This document shows positions 33,102 through 43,747 of a stretch of 45,000 bases of DNA, piece by piece (position 1 is the first letter of the stretch; each line of letters starts with the position of its first letter). Both the position numbers and the translations under genes were made by a program. The notes beneath the pieces were generated by a model. That model did no database searches. It was given only the letters and a program-made list of their open reading frames with translations, and had not been told where the DNA came from. Source of the DNA: Hyphomicrobiales bacterium (GTDB taxonomy: Bacteria > Pseudomonadota > Alphaproteobacteria > Rhizobiales > Methylopilaceae); NCBI GenBank assembly GCA_022842205.1, contig JALHQA010000004.1, forward strand, positions 1 to 45,000, in the 5' to 3' direction.

Positions 33102-35360
33102 ATGCGAGGCGCATTCGGCGGCCCGCGCGTGCTTTTGCGCCGTCTCCGCGAGGTCATGGCGGAGCCGGTCACCGCGCAGGACAAACTCGACAGGATCGTG
33201 GTGCTCATCGCGGCCAACATGGTCGCCGAGGTGTGCTCGACCTATGTGCTGCGCGCCGACGGCGAACTGGAACTCTACGCCACCGAGGGCCTGAACCCGC
33301 AGGCCGTTCACCGAACGAAGCTCGGGCGGGGCGAAGGCCTTGTCGGCCTTGTCGCGACCCAGGCCGAGCCGCTCAACGTGCCGGATGCCCAGAAGCATCC
33401 GTCGTTCTCCTACAAGCCGGAGACGGGCGAGGAAATCTACCACTCCTTCCTCGGCGTGCCGATCCTCAGAGCCGGCAACACGCTCGGCGTCCTCGTCGTC
33501 CAGAACAAGGCGCATCGTACATACGCGGACGAAGAGGTCGAGGCGCTGGAGACGACGGCGATGGTGCTTGCCGAGATGATCGCCTCCGGGGAACTCTCGG
33601 CCATCGCGCAGCCCGGCGCGGAACCCGCGGTGCGCCGCCCCTTGCAGGCGACGGGCGTACCGCTCGCCGACGGCATCGGGCTTGGCCATGCGGTGCTGCA
33701 CGAGCCGCGCACGGCCGCGACCGAAAACCTGATCGCCGAGGACGTGACCAAGGAAGTCGTGCGGCTCGACGAGGCGGTGCAGAAGCTGCAGACCTCGCTC
33801 GAGGAACTTCTCAATCCCGACAACGTCGCGCCGCTGGGCGAGCACCGTGACGTGCTCGAAGCCTACCGGATGTTCGCGCATGACCGCGGCTGGCTGAGGC
33901 GGCTGCGCGAGGCGGTGCAGCAGGGCATTACGGCGGAAGCCGCCGTCGAGCGCGTCCAGTCCGACACGCGCGCCCGCATGCTGCGCGCGACCGACACCTA
34001 TATCCGCGAGCGGCTGCACGATCTCGACGATCTGGCGAACCGCCTGCTGCGCATCCTCACCGGCCGCGATCACGGCCCGATAGAGGAACTGCCGCAGAAC
34101 GCCATCCTCGTTGCGCGCACGATGGCGCCGGCGGCGCTGCTGGACTACGACCGCACGCGGCTGCGCGGCCTCATTATCGAGGAAGCGGCGCCGACATCGC
34201 ATGTCACAATCATCGCGCGGGCGCTCGGCATCGCCACGGTCGCGCAGATCGCCAACATCGCCAGCATGGTGGAGGAAGGCGACGCGCTGATCGTCGATGG
34301 CGGCACCGGCGATGTGCATGTACGTCCGCCGGAAGACGTCCAGAAGAGCTATGCCGACAAGGTCAAGCTGCGGGCGCGGCGTCAGGCGCGGTTCCACAAG
34401 CTGCGCGACAAGCCGTCGATCACCAAGGACGGCGTGACCATCAACCTGATGATGAACGGCGGTCTGCTTGTCGATCTTCCGTACGTCGAGGAAACCGGCG
34501 CGGCGGGCATCGGCCTGTTCCGTACCGAGCTGCAATTCATGGTGTCGCCGACGCTGCCGCGCGCCGGCGAGCAGGAAGCGCTCTATCGCCGCGTGCTCGA
34601 CGAGGCGGGCGACCGGCCCGTCATTTTCCGTACCCTCGATATCGGCGGCGACAAGGTCCTTCCGTATTTACGGGCCATCGAGGAAGAGAACCCGGCACTC
34701 GGCTGGCGCGCGATCCGCTTCGGCCTCGATCGTCCGGGTCTGCTGAGATCGCAGGTTCGCGCGCTGGCGCGAGCGTCGGCCGGGCGTACGCTGCACATGA
34801 TGTTTCCGATGATCGCCACCGTCTCCGAATTCGACGAGGCGCGCGATGTGGTCGAGCGTGAGCTGACGCATTTACGAAAGTGGGGCCATGAGCTTCCCGA
34901 ACGTCTTCTGCTCGGGGCCATGCTTGAAGTGCCCTCGCTTCTGTTCGATCTAGACGAACTTTTTTCCCGCGTTGATTTCGTGTCCGTCGGGTCGAACGAC
35001 CTGTTTCAGTTCCTGTTCGCAGCAGACCGCGGCAATTCCCGCGTCGCCGACCGGTTCGACCCGCTCGCCCCGGCGATGCTGCGCGCGCTGAAGTCGATTG
35101 CCGACGCATCCAAGAGGCACGGGAAACCGGCGACGGTGTGCGGTGAGCTCGCCGGCCGTCCGCAGGGCGCGCTGGCGCTGATCGGGCTCGGCTTCCGGTC
35201 GCTTTCGGTATCCCCATCCTCGATCGGATCGCTGAAGGCGATGATCCGCGAGGCGAATCTTTCGGAGATCGAGCGCGCTGTCGCCAAGCTAACCCAAGAC
35301 GAAGATGCGGACGCGCGTGAGCTTCTCGCGACGCTGGCACAAGCAGCCGAACTGTCCTGA
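33102..35360 (+). CDS. ptsP: Phosphoenolpyruvate--protein phosphotransferase, nitrogen PTS enzyme I (EI-Ntr)
   Basis: A 752-residue enzyme that starts the nitrogen PTS phosphorelay (PEP to EI-Ntr to NPr to EIIA-Ntr). The N-terminal GAF domain (about 20-160) contains [18 protein letters not shown] and [20 protein letters not shown] and is the part that senses glutamine/2-oxoglutarate in relatives. The EI N-domain carries the phosphorylated His at about 367 ([13 protein letters not shown]). The PEP-binding domain has [25 protein letters not shown] and [12 protein letters not shown] chose ATG 33102; a TTG at 33096 is less likely. AGGGAG lies upstream. The lysC-ptsP-prfA-prmC order is, as far as I recall, common in this order. 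Confidence 0.95.
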   Translation: MRGAFGGPRVLLRRLREVMAEPVTAQDKLDRIVVLIAANMVAEVCSTYVLRADGELELYATEGLNPQAVHRTKLGRGEGLVGLVATQAEPLNVPDAQKHPSFSYKPETGEEIYHSFLGVPILRAGNTLGVLVVQNKAHRTYADEEVEALETTAMVLAEMIASGELSAIAQPGAEPAVRRPLQATGVPLADGIGLGHAVLHEPRTAATENLIAEDVTKEVVRLDEAVQKLQTSLEELLNPDNVAPLGEHRDVLEAYRMFAHDRGWLRRLREAVQQGITAEAAVERVQSDTRARMLRATDTYIRERLHDLDDLANRLLRILTGRDHGPIEELPQNAILVARTMAPAALLDYDRTRLRGLIIEEAAPTSHVTIIARALGIATVAQIANIASMVEEGDALIVDGGTGDVHVRPPEDVQKSYADKVKLRARRQARFHKLRDKPSITKDGVTINLMMNGGLLVDLPYVEETGAAGIGLFRTELQFMVSPTLPRAGEQEALYRRVLDEAGDRPVIFRTLDIGGDKVLPYLRAIEEENPALGWRAIRFGLDRPGLLRSQVRALARASAGRTLHMMFPMIATVSEFDEARDVVERELTHLRKWGHELPERLLLGAMLEVPSLLFDLDELFSRVDFVSVGSNDLFQFLFAADRGNSRVADRFDPLAPAMLRALKSIADASKRHGKPATVCGELAGRPQGALALIGLGFRSLSVSPSSIGSLKAMIREANLSEIERAVAKLTQDEDADARELLATLAQAAELS

Positions 35361-35362
35361 CG

Positions 35363-36442
35363 ATGCTTCCCAAGGAAAAACTCGAGGCGCTGGTCCGCCG
35401 CTTCGATGAGATCGATGCCGAACTGGCGCACGGCAGTCCGGACTCGCAGACGCTGGTGAAGCTGACGCGCGAGCGTTCCGAGCTTGAAGACCTCGTCGAG
35501 GCCGTGAAACAGTGGAAGGCGCTGGTTTCCGAAGTCGCCGAGCTCAAGGCCTTGTCGGAAGACGGCGCGGCCGGCGGCGACATGCGCGAGCTCGCGCGCG
35601 GGGAATACGACGACAAGTCCGAGGCGCTCGAAGATCTGGAAAAGACAGTTCAGCTTCTCTTGTTGCCGAAGGACGCCGCCGACGAGCGCAGTGTCATTCT
35701 CGAAATCCGCGCCGGAACCGGCGGCGACGAGGCGGCGATCTTCGCCGGCGATCTTTTCCGTATGTACCAGCGCTACGCCGATCTCCAGGGCTGGAAGGTC
35801 GAGGTCCTGTCCGCGAGCGACGGCGCGGTGGGCGGATATCGCGAAATCATCGCATCGGTCGAAGGCCGTGGCGTCTATGCGCGTCTGAAATTCGAATCCG
35901 GCGTGCATCGCGTTCAGCGCGTGCCCGACACCGAGACGCAAGGGCGCATCCACACCTCGGCCGCGACGGTTGCCGTTCTGCCGGAGGCGGAGGAGGTCGA
36001 TGTCGAGATCCGCGACGCCGATCTGCGGATCGACGTCTATCGCGCGCAGGGCGCGGGCGGCCAGCATGTCAACAAGACCGAGTCCGCGGTGCGCATCACG
36101 CACATGCCGTCCGGCGTCGTCGTTGCGGTGCAGGACGAGCGGTCGCAGCACAAGAACAAGGCGCGCGCGATGGCGATGCTGCGCGCCAAGCTGTTCGACC
36201 AGCAGCGCACGGCGCAGGACAAGGAGCGCGCCGCCGACCGCAAGGGGCAGGTCGGTTCCGGCGATCGTTCGGAGCGCATCCGGACCTATAATTTCCCGCA
36301 GGGGCGCGTGACCGATCACCGGATCAACCTGACGCTCTATAATCTTCCCGAGATCGTCGCGGGTCCGGGCCTCGGTGACGTCATCGGGGCGCTCGTTGCG
36401 GAACATCAGGCGCAGCTTCTCGCTGCCGAGGCGGAAGGGTGA
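35363..36442 (+). CDS. prfA: Peptide chain release factor 1
   Basis: A 359-residue release factor that terminates translation at UAA and UAG. The GGQ catalytic motif is at 232-234 ([16 protein letters not shown]), and the stop-codon recognition tip PxT region lies in [19 protein letters not shown]. An N-terminal helical domain ([16 protein letters not shown]) and a C-terminal [15 protein letters not shown] complete it. Length is standard. It begins 2 bases after ptsP and its TGA overlaps the GTG of prmC, whose product methylates the GGQ glutamine. Confidence 0.98.
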   Translation: MLPKEKLEALVRRFDEIDAELAHGSPDSQTLVKLTRERSELEDLVEAVKQWKALVSEVAELKALSEDGAAGGDMRELARGEYDDKSEALEDLEKTVQLLLLPKDAADERSVILEIRAGTGGDEAAIFAGDLFRMYQRYADLQGWKVEVLSASDGAVGGYREIIASVEGRGVYARLKFESGVHRVQRVPDTETQGRIHTSAATVAVLPEAEEVDVEIRDADLRIDVYRAQGAGGQHVNKTESAVRITHMPSGVVVAVQDERSQHKNKARAMAMLRAKLFDQQRTAQDKERAADRKGQVGSGDRSERIRTYNFPQGRVTDHRINLTLYNLPEIVAGPGLGDVIGALVAEHQAQLLAAEAEG

Positions 36443-37284
36443 CCACACGCGGAGCGTTGCTGAGGGATACGGTCGAGCGTCTGCGCATGGCGAAAGCGGA
36501 GACGCCGGAACTCGACGCGCGGGTGCTTCTGAAAGAGGCTCTGAATCTGACCGATGCCGAACTGATCGCCGCCCAGGACGGGCCGGCTTCCCCTGACGGG
36601 GTCACCGTTCTGGAAAGCATGGTGTGCCGCCGGATCGCCGGAGAGCCCGTGGCCCGCATTCTCGGCCACAAGGAATTCTGGGGGCTCAGGTTCAGACTCG
36701 GGATCGAAACCCTCGTTCCAAGGCCGGACACCGAGACCCTGATCGAGGCAACGCTTGCGGCATTCGGACGCGGAGCGCCGGAACGCATCCTCGATCTCGG
36801 CACCGGTACCGGCTGTTTGCTGCTTGCCGCCCTGAGCGAGTTTTCCAGTGCGGTAGGGGTGGGGGTCGATCTGTCGCCGGGGGCGGTGGCTGTGGCCCAG
36901 AACAACGCGACTTTGCTCGGCCTCGCCGAGCGCACGCAATTTACGGTGTCGAACTGGGATTCGAAGGTCGAAGGTCATTTCGACCTTATCCTGTGCAATC
37001 CCCCCTATATCCGCCGCAAGGAAATTTCCTTTCTGGAACGGGAGGTTAGGTTGCATGATCCCGAGCTTGCCCTCGATGGCGGGCAGGATGGGCTGGACGC
37101 CTACCGCAAGCTTGCCGAGGTCGCGGTCCGTCGGCTGCTCCCCGGGGGGCTGTTGATCGTCGAACTGGGTGCCGGGCAGGAGGCCGAAGTTGCCTCTATA
37201 GTGAAAGGATGCGGGCTGACCGTGGATGGCCCGGCGCGCTGCGATCTTGGCGGGATTCCACGCGCCCTTGTTGTGAGGCGCTGA
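36439..37284 (+). CDS. prmC: Release factor glutamine methyltransferase
   Basis: A 281-residue methyltransferase that modifies the GGQ glutamine of release factors. The N-terminal helical substrate-binding domain (1-75) contains [15 protein letters not shown]. The catalytic domain has [19 protein letters not shown] loop [14 protein letters not shown], and the diagnostic NPPY at 187-190 ([12 protein letters not shown]). GTG 36439 overlaps the prfA stop, the classical prfA-prmC coupling. Confidence 0.96.
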   Translation: MTTRGALLRDTVERLRMAKAETPELDARVLLKEALNLTDAELIAAQDGPASPDGVTVLESMVCRRIAGEPVARILGHKEFWGLRFRLGIETLVPRPDTETLIEATLAAFGRGAPERILDLGTGTGCLLLAALSEFSSAVGVGVDLSPGAVAVAQNNATLLGLAERTQFTVSNWDSKVEGHFDLILCNPPYIRRKEISFLEREVRLHDPELALDGGQDGLDAYRKLAEVAVRRLLPGGLLIVELGAGQEAEVASIVKGCGLTVDGPARCDLGGIPRALVVRR

Positions 37285-37618
37285 AATTCCCACTTGGAAT
37301 GAAAGGCCCGGCAGGGTACTTTCCAGAGCAATCGAGAACCGTTGTTCGCGCCGGAACTGCCGGCCGCTGTCGAGATCCGGAGAAGCCGGTCACGGTTCCA
37401 ACGCAAACGTCGCGCATCACAAGAGAAGCTGAGGGCCTAGGGGGCTCGGCACAAGATGAGCGGATGTTGGGTTCGCCAAGGGGCCTGCGAACCTGAAACA
37501 GAGATTCCGGCGATCAGATGCGGTCGCAACCCGGCAAGCCTCGTGCGGCCGGTTGCGGTCGCTCCTTACGCCGGATTGGGGTGGGGTCGTCAATTCAACA
37601 CGCAAAGATCAGAGAGCC
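37285..37618 (+). other. 334-bp structured leader/intergenic region upstream of the DUF4167 gene
   Basis: No convincing gene is present. The region holds several inverted repeats: GGTTCGC (37470-37476) / GCGAACC (37487-37493); GCAACC then GGC (37526 on, one bulged C) against GCCGGTTGC (37548-37556); and a wide GAACCGT/ACGGTTC pair. The octamer GCGGTCGC also occurs twice (from 37520 and 37555). It may contain the promoter and an untranslated leader for the DUF4167 gene. A weak TTGGAA-N17-TACTTT near 37295-37325 is the only promoter-like match. Confidence 0.5.
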
Positions 37619-38296
37619 ATGAGGCAAGGTCAGCAGCACCAGCAAAAGCGTATGCGCGGTCGTAACAACAACAACCGCAAGGGTCCGAACCAGCTCAATC
37701 GTAGCTATGAGTCGAACGGCCCGGATGTGAAAATCCGCGGTACCGCTTCGCACATCGCCGACAAATACGTGCAGCTTGCTCGCGACGCGACGTCGTCCGG
37801 CGATCCGATCTCGGCCGAGAACTATCTCCAGCACGCGGAGCACTATTATCGCATCGTTGCGGCCAGCCAGCCGCAATACCCGCAGAACCAGGGCGGGCAG
37901 GGCTTCACACGCGCGGATGACGAGTCCCGCGACGAAGAGGGCTACGAGGAAGGCGAGAGCGTCCACGCCAACGGCTTCGACGGTCAGCAGCAGGAACGTC
38001 CGCAGCAGCAGGGCTACCCGCAAAACGCGCCGCAGCCTTATGCGCAAGGCGAAGGCGGTCAGCAGCAGCCACGCGAGAACCGTCCTTACAACGGCACCGA
38101 TGCCGGTCTTCCCGCTTTCATCACCGGCGGGCAGGACGCCCCGGCGGGCGAAGGGCGAACGGATCGCGAGGGCTTTGGCCGCAACCGCCGCAACCGCCGC
38201 TTCGGCCGTTACGGCCGCAACGGGGCTCCCGGCGAGAACGGCGCGCCTGAAGGCGGCGCGCCCGGCGCCGAACCGGAAGTCGCTCCCGGCGAGTGA
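37619..38296 (+). CDS. DUF4167 domain protein (probable RNA-binding, disordered tail)
   Basis: A 225-residue protein. The N-terminus (RQGQQHQQKRMRGRNNNNRK) is basic and Asn/Gln-rich. The DUF4167 domain proper is about 25-80: LNRSYESNGPDVKIRGTASH, IADKYVQLARDATSSGD and ISAENYLQHAEHYYRI. The remaining 140 residues are low-complexity, with Gln/Pro/Gly-rich stretches and an RNRRNRRFGRYGRNG basic patch, typical of RNA-binding disordered regions. It is restricted to alphaproteobacteria as far as I recall; its role is unknown. ATG 37619 is chosen because AGAGAG precedes it and the domain pattern starts there. It follows prmC across a long structured leader and ends at a strong terminator. Confidence 0.9.
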   Translation: MRQGQQHQQKRMRGRNNNNRKGPNQLNRSYESNGPDVKIRGTASHIADKYVQLARDATSSGDPISAENYLQHAEHYYRIVAASQPQYPQNQGGQGFTRADDESRDEEGYEEGESVHANGFDGQQQERPQQQGYPQNAPQPYAQGEGGQQQPRENRPYNGTDAGLPAFITGGQDAPAGEGRTDREGFGRNRRNRRFGRYGRNGAPGENGAPEGGAPGAEPEVAPGE

Positions 38297-38315
38297 ACAT
38301 TGTTGAGCATGGAAT

Positions 38316-38345
38316 AAAAGCGCGGCATTGCAGTGCCGCGCTTTT
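38316..38345 (+). terminator. Rho-independent terminator after the DUF4167 gene
   Basis: A perfect 12-bp stem AAAAGCGCGGCA (38316-38327) / TGCCGCGCTTTT (38334-38345) with a 6-base loop, whose right arm ends in TTTT followed by CGTTT. It begins 19 bases after the stop and closes the ptsP-prfA-prmC-DUF4167 run. Confidence 0.93.
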
Positions 38346-38366
38346 CGTTTGAACGGGAGGACGCGG

Positions 38367-38966
38367 GTGCTGAAGCTGAAACCGCGGGCGGTGATCCTCG
38401 GTGCGCTTGCGGCGGGTTTTCTGTCGGTTGTGGCGCTCTCGGCAGTGATGAACGGATTCTCGCGCGCCGCATCCTGGGAAATCCAGAAACAGCCGGAGCT
38501 CGCAGCGCGCGATCATAACGCGATCAAGCACGCCTATGCCGCGGCGGAGGTGTATTCGCTGCTCCGGCCGATCGCAGGTCCCGGTGTGGCGTCCTGCGCC
38601 GTCATTACGTTCGGCGAATGGAACGAATATGCCGAGCGCTATGTCAAGTACACGACCGACTGGTCCGCGGAGGTCTACAAGGATCTTCGCAACAATATCG
38701 CGGGCATCGCCGCCGCCGAGTGGCTGTACAACGAGGCCGGTTATCGCTCTCCCTTCACCCGCCTGAAGCTGATTGGCAAACTGGCGGAAGACGGCGTTCT
38801 GGCGCTGGACGAAACCGATCCGCGCATTCCCGACCTTCCCAGGTCGCCTGACACCGGAAGCGCGCTGGCAAAAATGCGCGCCGACCAGAATGCCGTTGCC
38901 GCGGAAATAACGAACGATATCGCTGCGCGCGACGCCGAGCTAAAGCGGGATCTCGGGCTGGACTAG
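38367..38966 (+). CDS. Membrane-anchored protein of unknown function
   Basis: A 199-residue protein with one N-terminal membrane helix (about 8-30: AVILGALAAGFLSVVALSAV) and a periplasmic helical domain. A pattern of DHNAIKHAYAAAEVYSLL, then FGEWNEYAERY and KDLRNNIAGIAAAEWLYNEAG, recalls the D/H...E...N arrangement of DUF6973-type proteins, a loose resemblance only. GTG 38367 is well supported by GGGAGG with 6-base spacing. An earlier start at 38328 lies inside the terminator stem. The gene is probably transcribed from its own promoter. Its 3' end overlaps the MOSC gene by 27 bases on the opposite strand. Confidence 0.8.
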   Translation: MLKLKPRAVILGALAAGFLSVVALSAVMNGFSRAASWEIQKQPELAARDHNAIKHAYAAAEVYSLLRPIAGPGVASCAVITFGEWNEYAERYVKYTTDWSAEVYKDLRNNIAGIAAAEWLYNEAGYRSPFTRLKLIGKLAEDGVLALDETDPRIPDLPRSPDTGSALAKMRADQNAVAAEITNDIAARDAELKRDLGLD

Positions 38967-39710
38967 GACGATCTCGTCGCCCGATCGGATCGTGCCGGGC
39001 GCAACGACTTCCGCGTAGACTCCGCAATCCATGTCTCCGCGCATGCCGCGGATCGCGCCCATCACGTCATGATCGCGCACGCCGCGCGCCGGATCGACAT
39101 GCGTCGCGAGGCAGCGCTGGATTGTCTTGACGGCACGAAAGCGCGCCTCGCCGATCTGGAACTCCTTGCCGACCAGGGTGGCTTCGGACCATGCCGGCAT
39201 GCCCGCGACATGCACATTGCCGCGAAACCGGACGGGGTCGAGTTCGACGCCGATCGCCTGGCCGATCTCCTCGACACTCGCGAGATTGATGAAGGATACG
39301 AGTTTCTTCGAAACGTCGGAAAAGCTGTGACCGTCCGCTGACAATATCCGCAACGGTCCGCGCTGCTCCTCGCCCATGAACACCGAAAGAAAGGCCTCGA
39401 CCGCGGCACGGCCCTCGGCCTTGGCAAGATCGCCGGTGACGGAGGCGTGGGGCGTCGAGACCGTCAGCATGCCGGTCGGGTCGTCGTAGCGGCTCTCGAG
39501 CAGCGAGAGCTTCGGATTTTTCATCCAGCAGAGAAATTTTGCCTTCGGCAGCCATTTCGGCTCCGCGGCGTCAAAGCCGGATGGCCCGTTCTCAACCGCG
39601 AAGGCGCGATCGGCGGGAAGGGTGCCTCCCGTCTCCAGGGCGACTTCCTTCAGCCGCTCGGGCGAGAGGCCCTTCACCGGGTATCGCTGGATGGATTTGA
39701 CCGTAATCAT
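38940..39710 (-). CDS. MOSC domain protein (molybdenum cofactor sulfurase-like)
   Basis: A 256-residue protein with an N-terminal MOSC beta-barrel ([20 protein letters not shown]) and a C-terminal MOSC domain. The latter has [21 protein letters not shown], the conserved Cys in [13 protein letters not shown] and [20 protein letters not shown]. Relatives include the eukaryotic mARC proteins and YcbX, which bind molybdenum cofactor and reduce N-hydroxylated compounds with an electron donor. Here no partner is visible. ATG 39710 is the clear start. It is a lone minus-strand gene, divergent from clpB. Confidence 0.92.
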   Translation of the reverse strand: MITVKSIQRYPVKGLSPERLKEVALETGGTLPADRAFAVENGPSGFDAAEPKWLPKAKFLCWMKNPKLSLLESRYDDPTGMLTVSTPHASVTGDLAKAEGRAAVEAFLSVFMGEEQRGPLRILSADGHSFSDVSKKLVSFINLASVEEIGQAIGVELDPVRFRGNVHVAGMPAWSEATLVGKEFQIGEARFRAVKTIQRCLATHVDPARGVRDHDVMGAIRGMRGDMDCGVYAEVVAPGTIRSGDEIVLVQPEIPL

Positions 39711-39881
39711 GGTTTCCGGGGCCTGGACCTAGCAAATTTCGGACAACGCGCGGCGAGGGGGGTCTTTTCCTCCCCGGCCGCCGCAACCATCTACCTGCAA
39801 AGGGCCGCCTCTTCGAGGGGCCTCAGATCAATTGGCCGGCATGGGCTTCGCAAATGGGGACGCGCCGGGGAAGGATCGGAC

Positions 39882-42512
<2,631 letters not shown>

Positions 42513-42524
42513 TGACATAAAATT

Positions 42525-42548
42525 GAGGGCGGTCCTTGGGCCGCCCTC
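42525..42548. terminator. Hairpin between clpB and rnk
   Basis: GAGGGCGG (42525-42532) and CCGCCCTC (42541-42548) form an 8-bp perfect stem 12 bases after the clpB stop and 8 bases before the stop of the opposing gene, so it can serve both directions. Poor T-runs on both sides. Confidence 0.6.
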
Positions 42549-42555
42549 TGCATTA

Positions 42556-42960
42556 TCAGGCCGAGGGCTGCCGGACAGACAGAACGGTGAGACGCTGCTC
42601 GCGTCCGTCGCGTGCCGTCCAATTCATTGATGAGCCCTGTTTCAGACCGATAAGCGCTGCCCCGATGGGCGTCATTACGGAGATCTTGCCCTCCGCGATG
42701 TCGGCCTTGGCCGGATATACGATGGTTACTTCCCGTTCCTGCCCGTCGTCGGAGCGGAACGACACGGTCGATCCCATCCGCACGACATCGTCCGGCAGGT
42801 CGTCTTCAGCGACAACCTCGGCGCGGTCGAGTTCGGAGAGCAATGCCTCGCCGACGCCGGGCAGGCGCTCGTCGGCCTCGGATGCGAGGCTCATCAGGAT
42901 TTCATGTTCCGCATCGGCCAGCACGATTGCAGGACGGGCGGTATTGCTGCTGATGTTCAC
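42556..42960 (-). CDS. rnk: Nucleoside diphosphate kinase regulator / GreA-like C-terminal protein (Rnk family)
   Basis: A 134-residue protein: a short N-terminal helical hairpin (LADAEHEILMSLASEADERL to LLSELDRAEVV) and the GreA/GreB-type C-terminal domain (about 50-134: GSTVSFRSDDGQEREVTIVY, ISVMTPIGAALIGLKQGSSM). Rnk binds RNA polymerase but lacks the long GreA coiled coil, so it competes with Gre factors and influences NDP kinase levels. GTG 42960 is supported by GGAGGAG 7-8 bases upstream. The frame runs further upstream without coding character. Confidence 0.88.
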   Translation of the reverse strand: MNISSNTARPAIVLADAEHEILMSLASEADERLPGVGEALLSELDRAEVVAEDDLPDDVVRMGSTVSFRSDDGQEREVTIVYPAKADIAEGKISVMTPIGAALIGLKQGSSMNWTARDGREQRLTVLSVRQPSA

Positions 42961-43067
42961 GGTCAAACTCCTCCGCGCGTCATGAACGCGCGCATTTGAG
43001 GTCAGGTTCTTTGTTGGGAAGCGCCGGAAGCCGAAATAAAAGTGGCAATAAGAATATCGCACCCCTC

Positions 43068-43091
43068 GGCTCGGGGCGCTTTGGCCGAGCC
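43068..43091. repeat. Hairpin in the rnk / truncated haemoglobin divergent region
   Basis: GGCTCGG (43068-43074) pairs with CCGAGCC (43085-43091); loop 10 bases. A second pair CAGCTT (43151-43156) / AAGCTG (43169-43174) lies nearer to the haemoglobin start. They may be operator or leader structures; no known nitric-oxide or Fnr box matched by eye. Confidence 0.35.
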
Positions 43092-43254
43092 GGGGGCTAT
43101 TTGCCCGCGATGGGGCTGATCCGATGCGTGCGCGAAGGCGCAGGGGCGAACAGCTTCGACATCAAGTAAAGCTGTGTGCGATCTGCCGCATTGTCAACTC
43201 CGGGGGTTTGCACGCATCTACTTCCCCATTGAAGCAAGGTGGAAGGACGGCCGG

Positions 43255-43689
43255 ATGAGCAAGGCGCCGAACCCCTTTTCGACTGCTGCGGCGAATGCAA
43301 GCGAGGAGGATATTCGCACCCTCGTGCATACGTTCTATGGCCGTGTGCGCGAGGACGATCTGATCGGACCGATTTTCAACGCGAAGGTCGAGAACTGGCC
43401 GGAACATCTGGAAAAGCTGTGCGATTTCTGGTCTTCGGTCGTGCTCCGCACGCGCCGCTTCCAGGGCCGTCCGATGCGCGCGCATCTGCTCATCGCCGAT
43501 CAGATCAGCGGGGCCCATTTCGATCGATGGCTCGATCTGTTCGAAGCGACCGCGAAGGACGTGCTGCCAGAGGGCGCGGCACCTGTTTTTATCGAACGCG
43601 CACGCATGATCGCCGACAGTTTCGAGTTCGGCATTGCGACGCAGCGCGGAGAGATGGTGCAGCCGCGTCATGTGAAACGGGCAGGCTAG
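43255..43689 (+). CDS. Group III truncated haemoglobin
   Basis: A 144-residue globin. SEEDIRTLVHTFYGRVREDD, LIGPIFNAKVENWPEHLEKL, CDFWSSVVLRTRRFQGRPM and AHLLIADQISGAHFDRWLDL show the family pattern. The His of the RAHLL segment is the likely proximal haem ligand. Group III members bind O2 and ligands tightly and are linked to peroxide or nitrosative protection in some bacteria; a role here is not shown. ATG 43255 is preferred (AAGGAC about 5 bases upstream). The upstream in-frame part (MCDLPHCQLRG) is non-conserved. Confidence 0.9.
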   Translation: MSKAPNPFSTAAANASEEDIRTLVHTFYGRVREDDLIGPIFNAKVENWPEHLEKLCDFWSSVVLRTRRFQGRPMRAHLLIADQISGAHFDRWLDLFEATAKDVLPEGAAPVFIERARMIADSFEFGIATQRGEMVQPRHVKRAG

Positions 43690-43747
43690 AACCCGAGTTT
43701 TTCGAGTTCGCGCAGGTCCTTCCCTTGAAGGTGCGCCTTGCTCGAGC

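Noticed and set aside
43097-43162. 21-residue minus-strand frame MSKLFAPAPSRTHRISPIAGK
   Set aside because: No Shine-Dalgarno sequence, no recognised homologue, lies in a divergent promoter region; could be chance.
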